Part shown: positions 63,940-64,000 of the stretch, in pieces
How the letters are laid out: every line of letters starts with the position of its first letter
Position numbering within the stretch: the stretch's first letter is position 1
Assembly (NCBI GenBank): GCA_013398955.1
Contig: VWPU01001224.1
Span: 100,551 to 164,550, forward strand
Direction of reading: 5' to 3'
Length of the DNA: 64,000 nucleotides
Source of the DNA: Callaeas wilsoni
Lineage: Eukaryota; Chordata; Aves; Passeriformes; Callaeidae
Position numbers and translations under genes: made by a program
Notes under the pieces: generated by a model
The model's input: the letters and a program-made list of their open reading frames with translations, nothing else
What the model was told of the DNA's origin: nothing
The model's database searches: none

Positions 63940-64000
63940 GGGGCCGGGCCGCCCCTCGCCGCAGCGCCGGCCCCGCAGCGCCCAGCCCTGCCCTGCCCTG

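Larger units (their letters stand above)
63230..64000. promoter_or_regulatory. CpG island promoter of a minus-strand gene
   Basis: CpG dinucleotides become dense from about 63230 and stay dense to the window edge, in sharp contrast to the CpG-poor DNA to the left. The island contains a TATA-like box, a short exon with a strong splice donor, GC-box-like C/G runs and a YY1-like GATGGCGG core on the minus strand at 63863-63870. CpG islands of this kind mark vertebrate promoters. The donor orientation shows that the gene reads leftwards into the window. The left boundary is judged by eye, and the island probably continues beyond 64000. Confidence 0.85.

Noticed and set aside
1..64000. Prokaryotic operons, CRISPR arrays, insertion sequences, phage or toxin genes
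   Set aside because: No long non-overlapping ORFs, no ribosome-binding-site pattern and no regularly spaced repeats. The sequence has vertebrate intron character throughout.

Overview
The window looks like vertebrate nuclear DNA, most probably from a bird. Two decayed pieces carry the 3'-end hallmarks of CR1 LINEs, the dominant retroposon of birds and other sauropsids. Interspersed repeats are otherwise sparse, and there is a CpG island with an intron-type splice donor at the right edge. I see no prokaryotic, viral or plasmid features. Another sauropsid such as a turtle or crocodilian cannot be excluded.

The one well-supported gene structure is at the right end and reads leftwards. A CpG island (about 63230-64000) holds a TATA-like box (63881-63888), a short 5' exon ending at 63774 and a strong GTGAGT donor. 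A four-tract G-quadruplex motif lies just inside the intron. The exon has only short ORFs, one of which stops exactly at the exon edge, so it is probably 5' untranslated. I could not identify the gene. Everything to the left (1-63773) is best read as its very long first intron. The + strand tends to be rich in A and C, the skew expected on the non-coding strand of a minus-strand transcription unit.

No protein-coding exon is recognisable. The many ATG-started ORFs are short, overlap on both strands and resemble no family I know, except the CR1 tail near 33.5 kb. The best internal signal is at 12.4-12.7 kb on the minus strand: a consensus TATA box, a 56-codon ORF and a GTAAGTA donor in the right order and spacing for an intronic alternative promoter and first exon. 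Weaker isolated acceptor/donor pairs lie at 8.2, 10.0 and 20.0 kb.

The rest is intronic sequence with two 28-bp tandem duplications, several inverted or direct repeats (4.6, 7.9, 26.5, 42.4 and 48.9 kb), RFX-like X-box motifs, AT-rich blocks that may be conserved enhancers, and simple repeats. I found no RNA gene, CRISPR array or novel multi-gene system.
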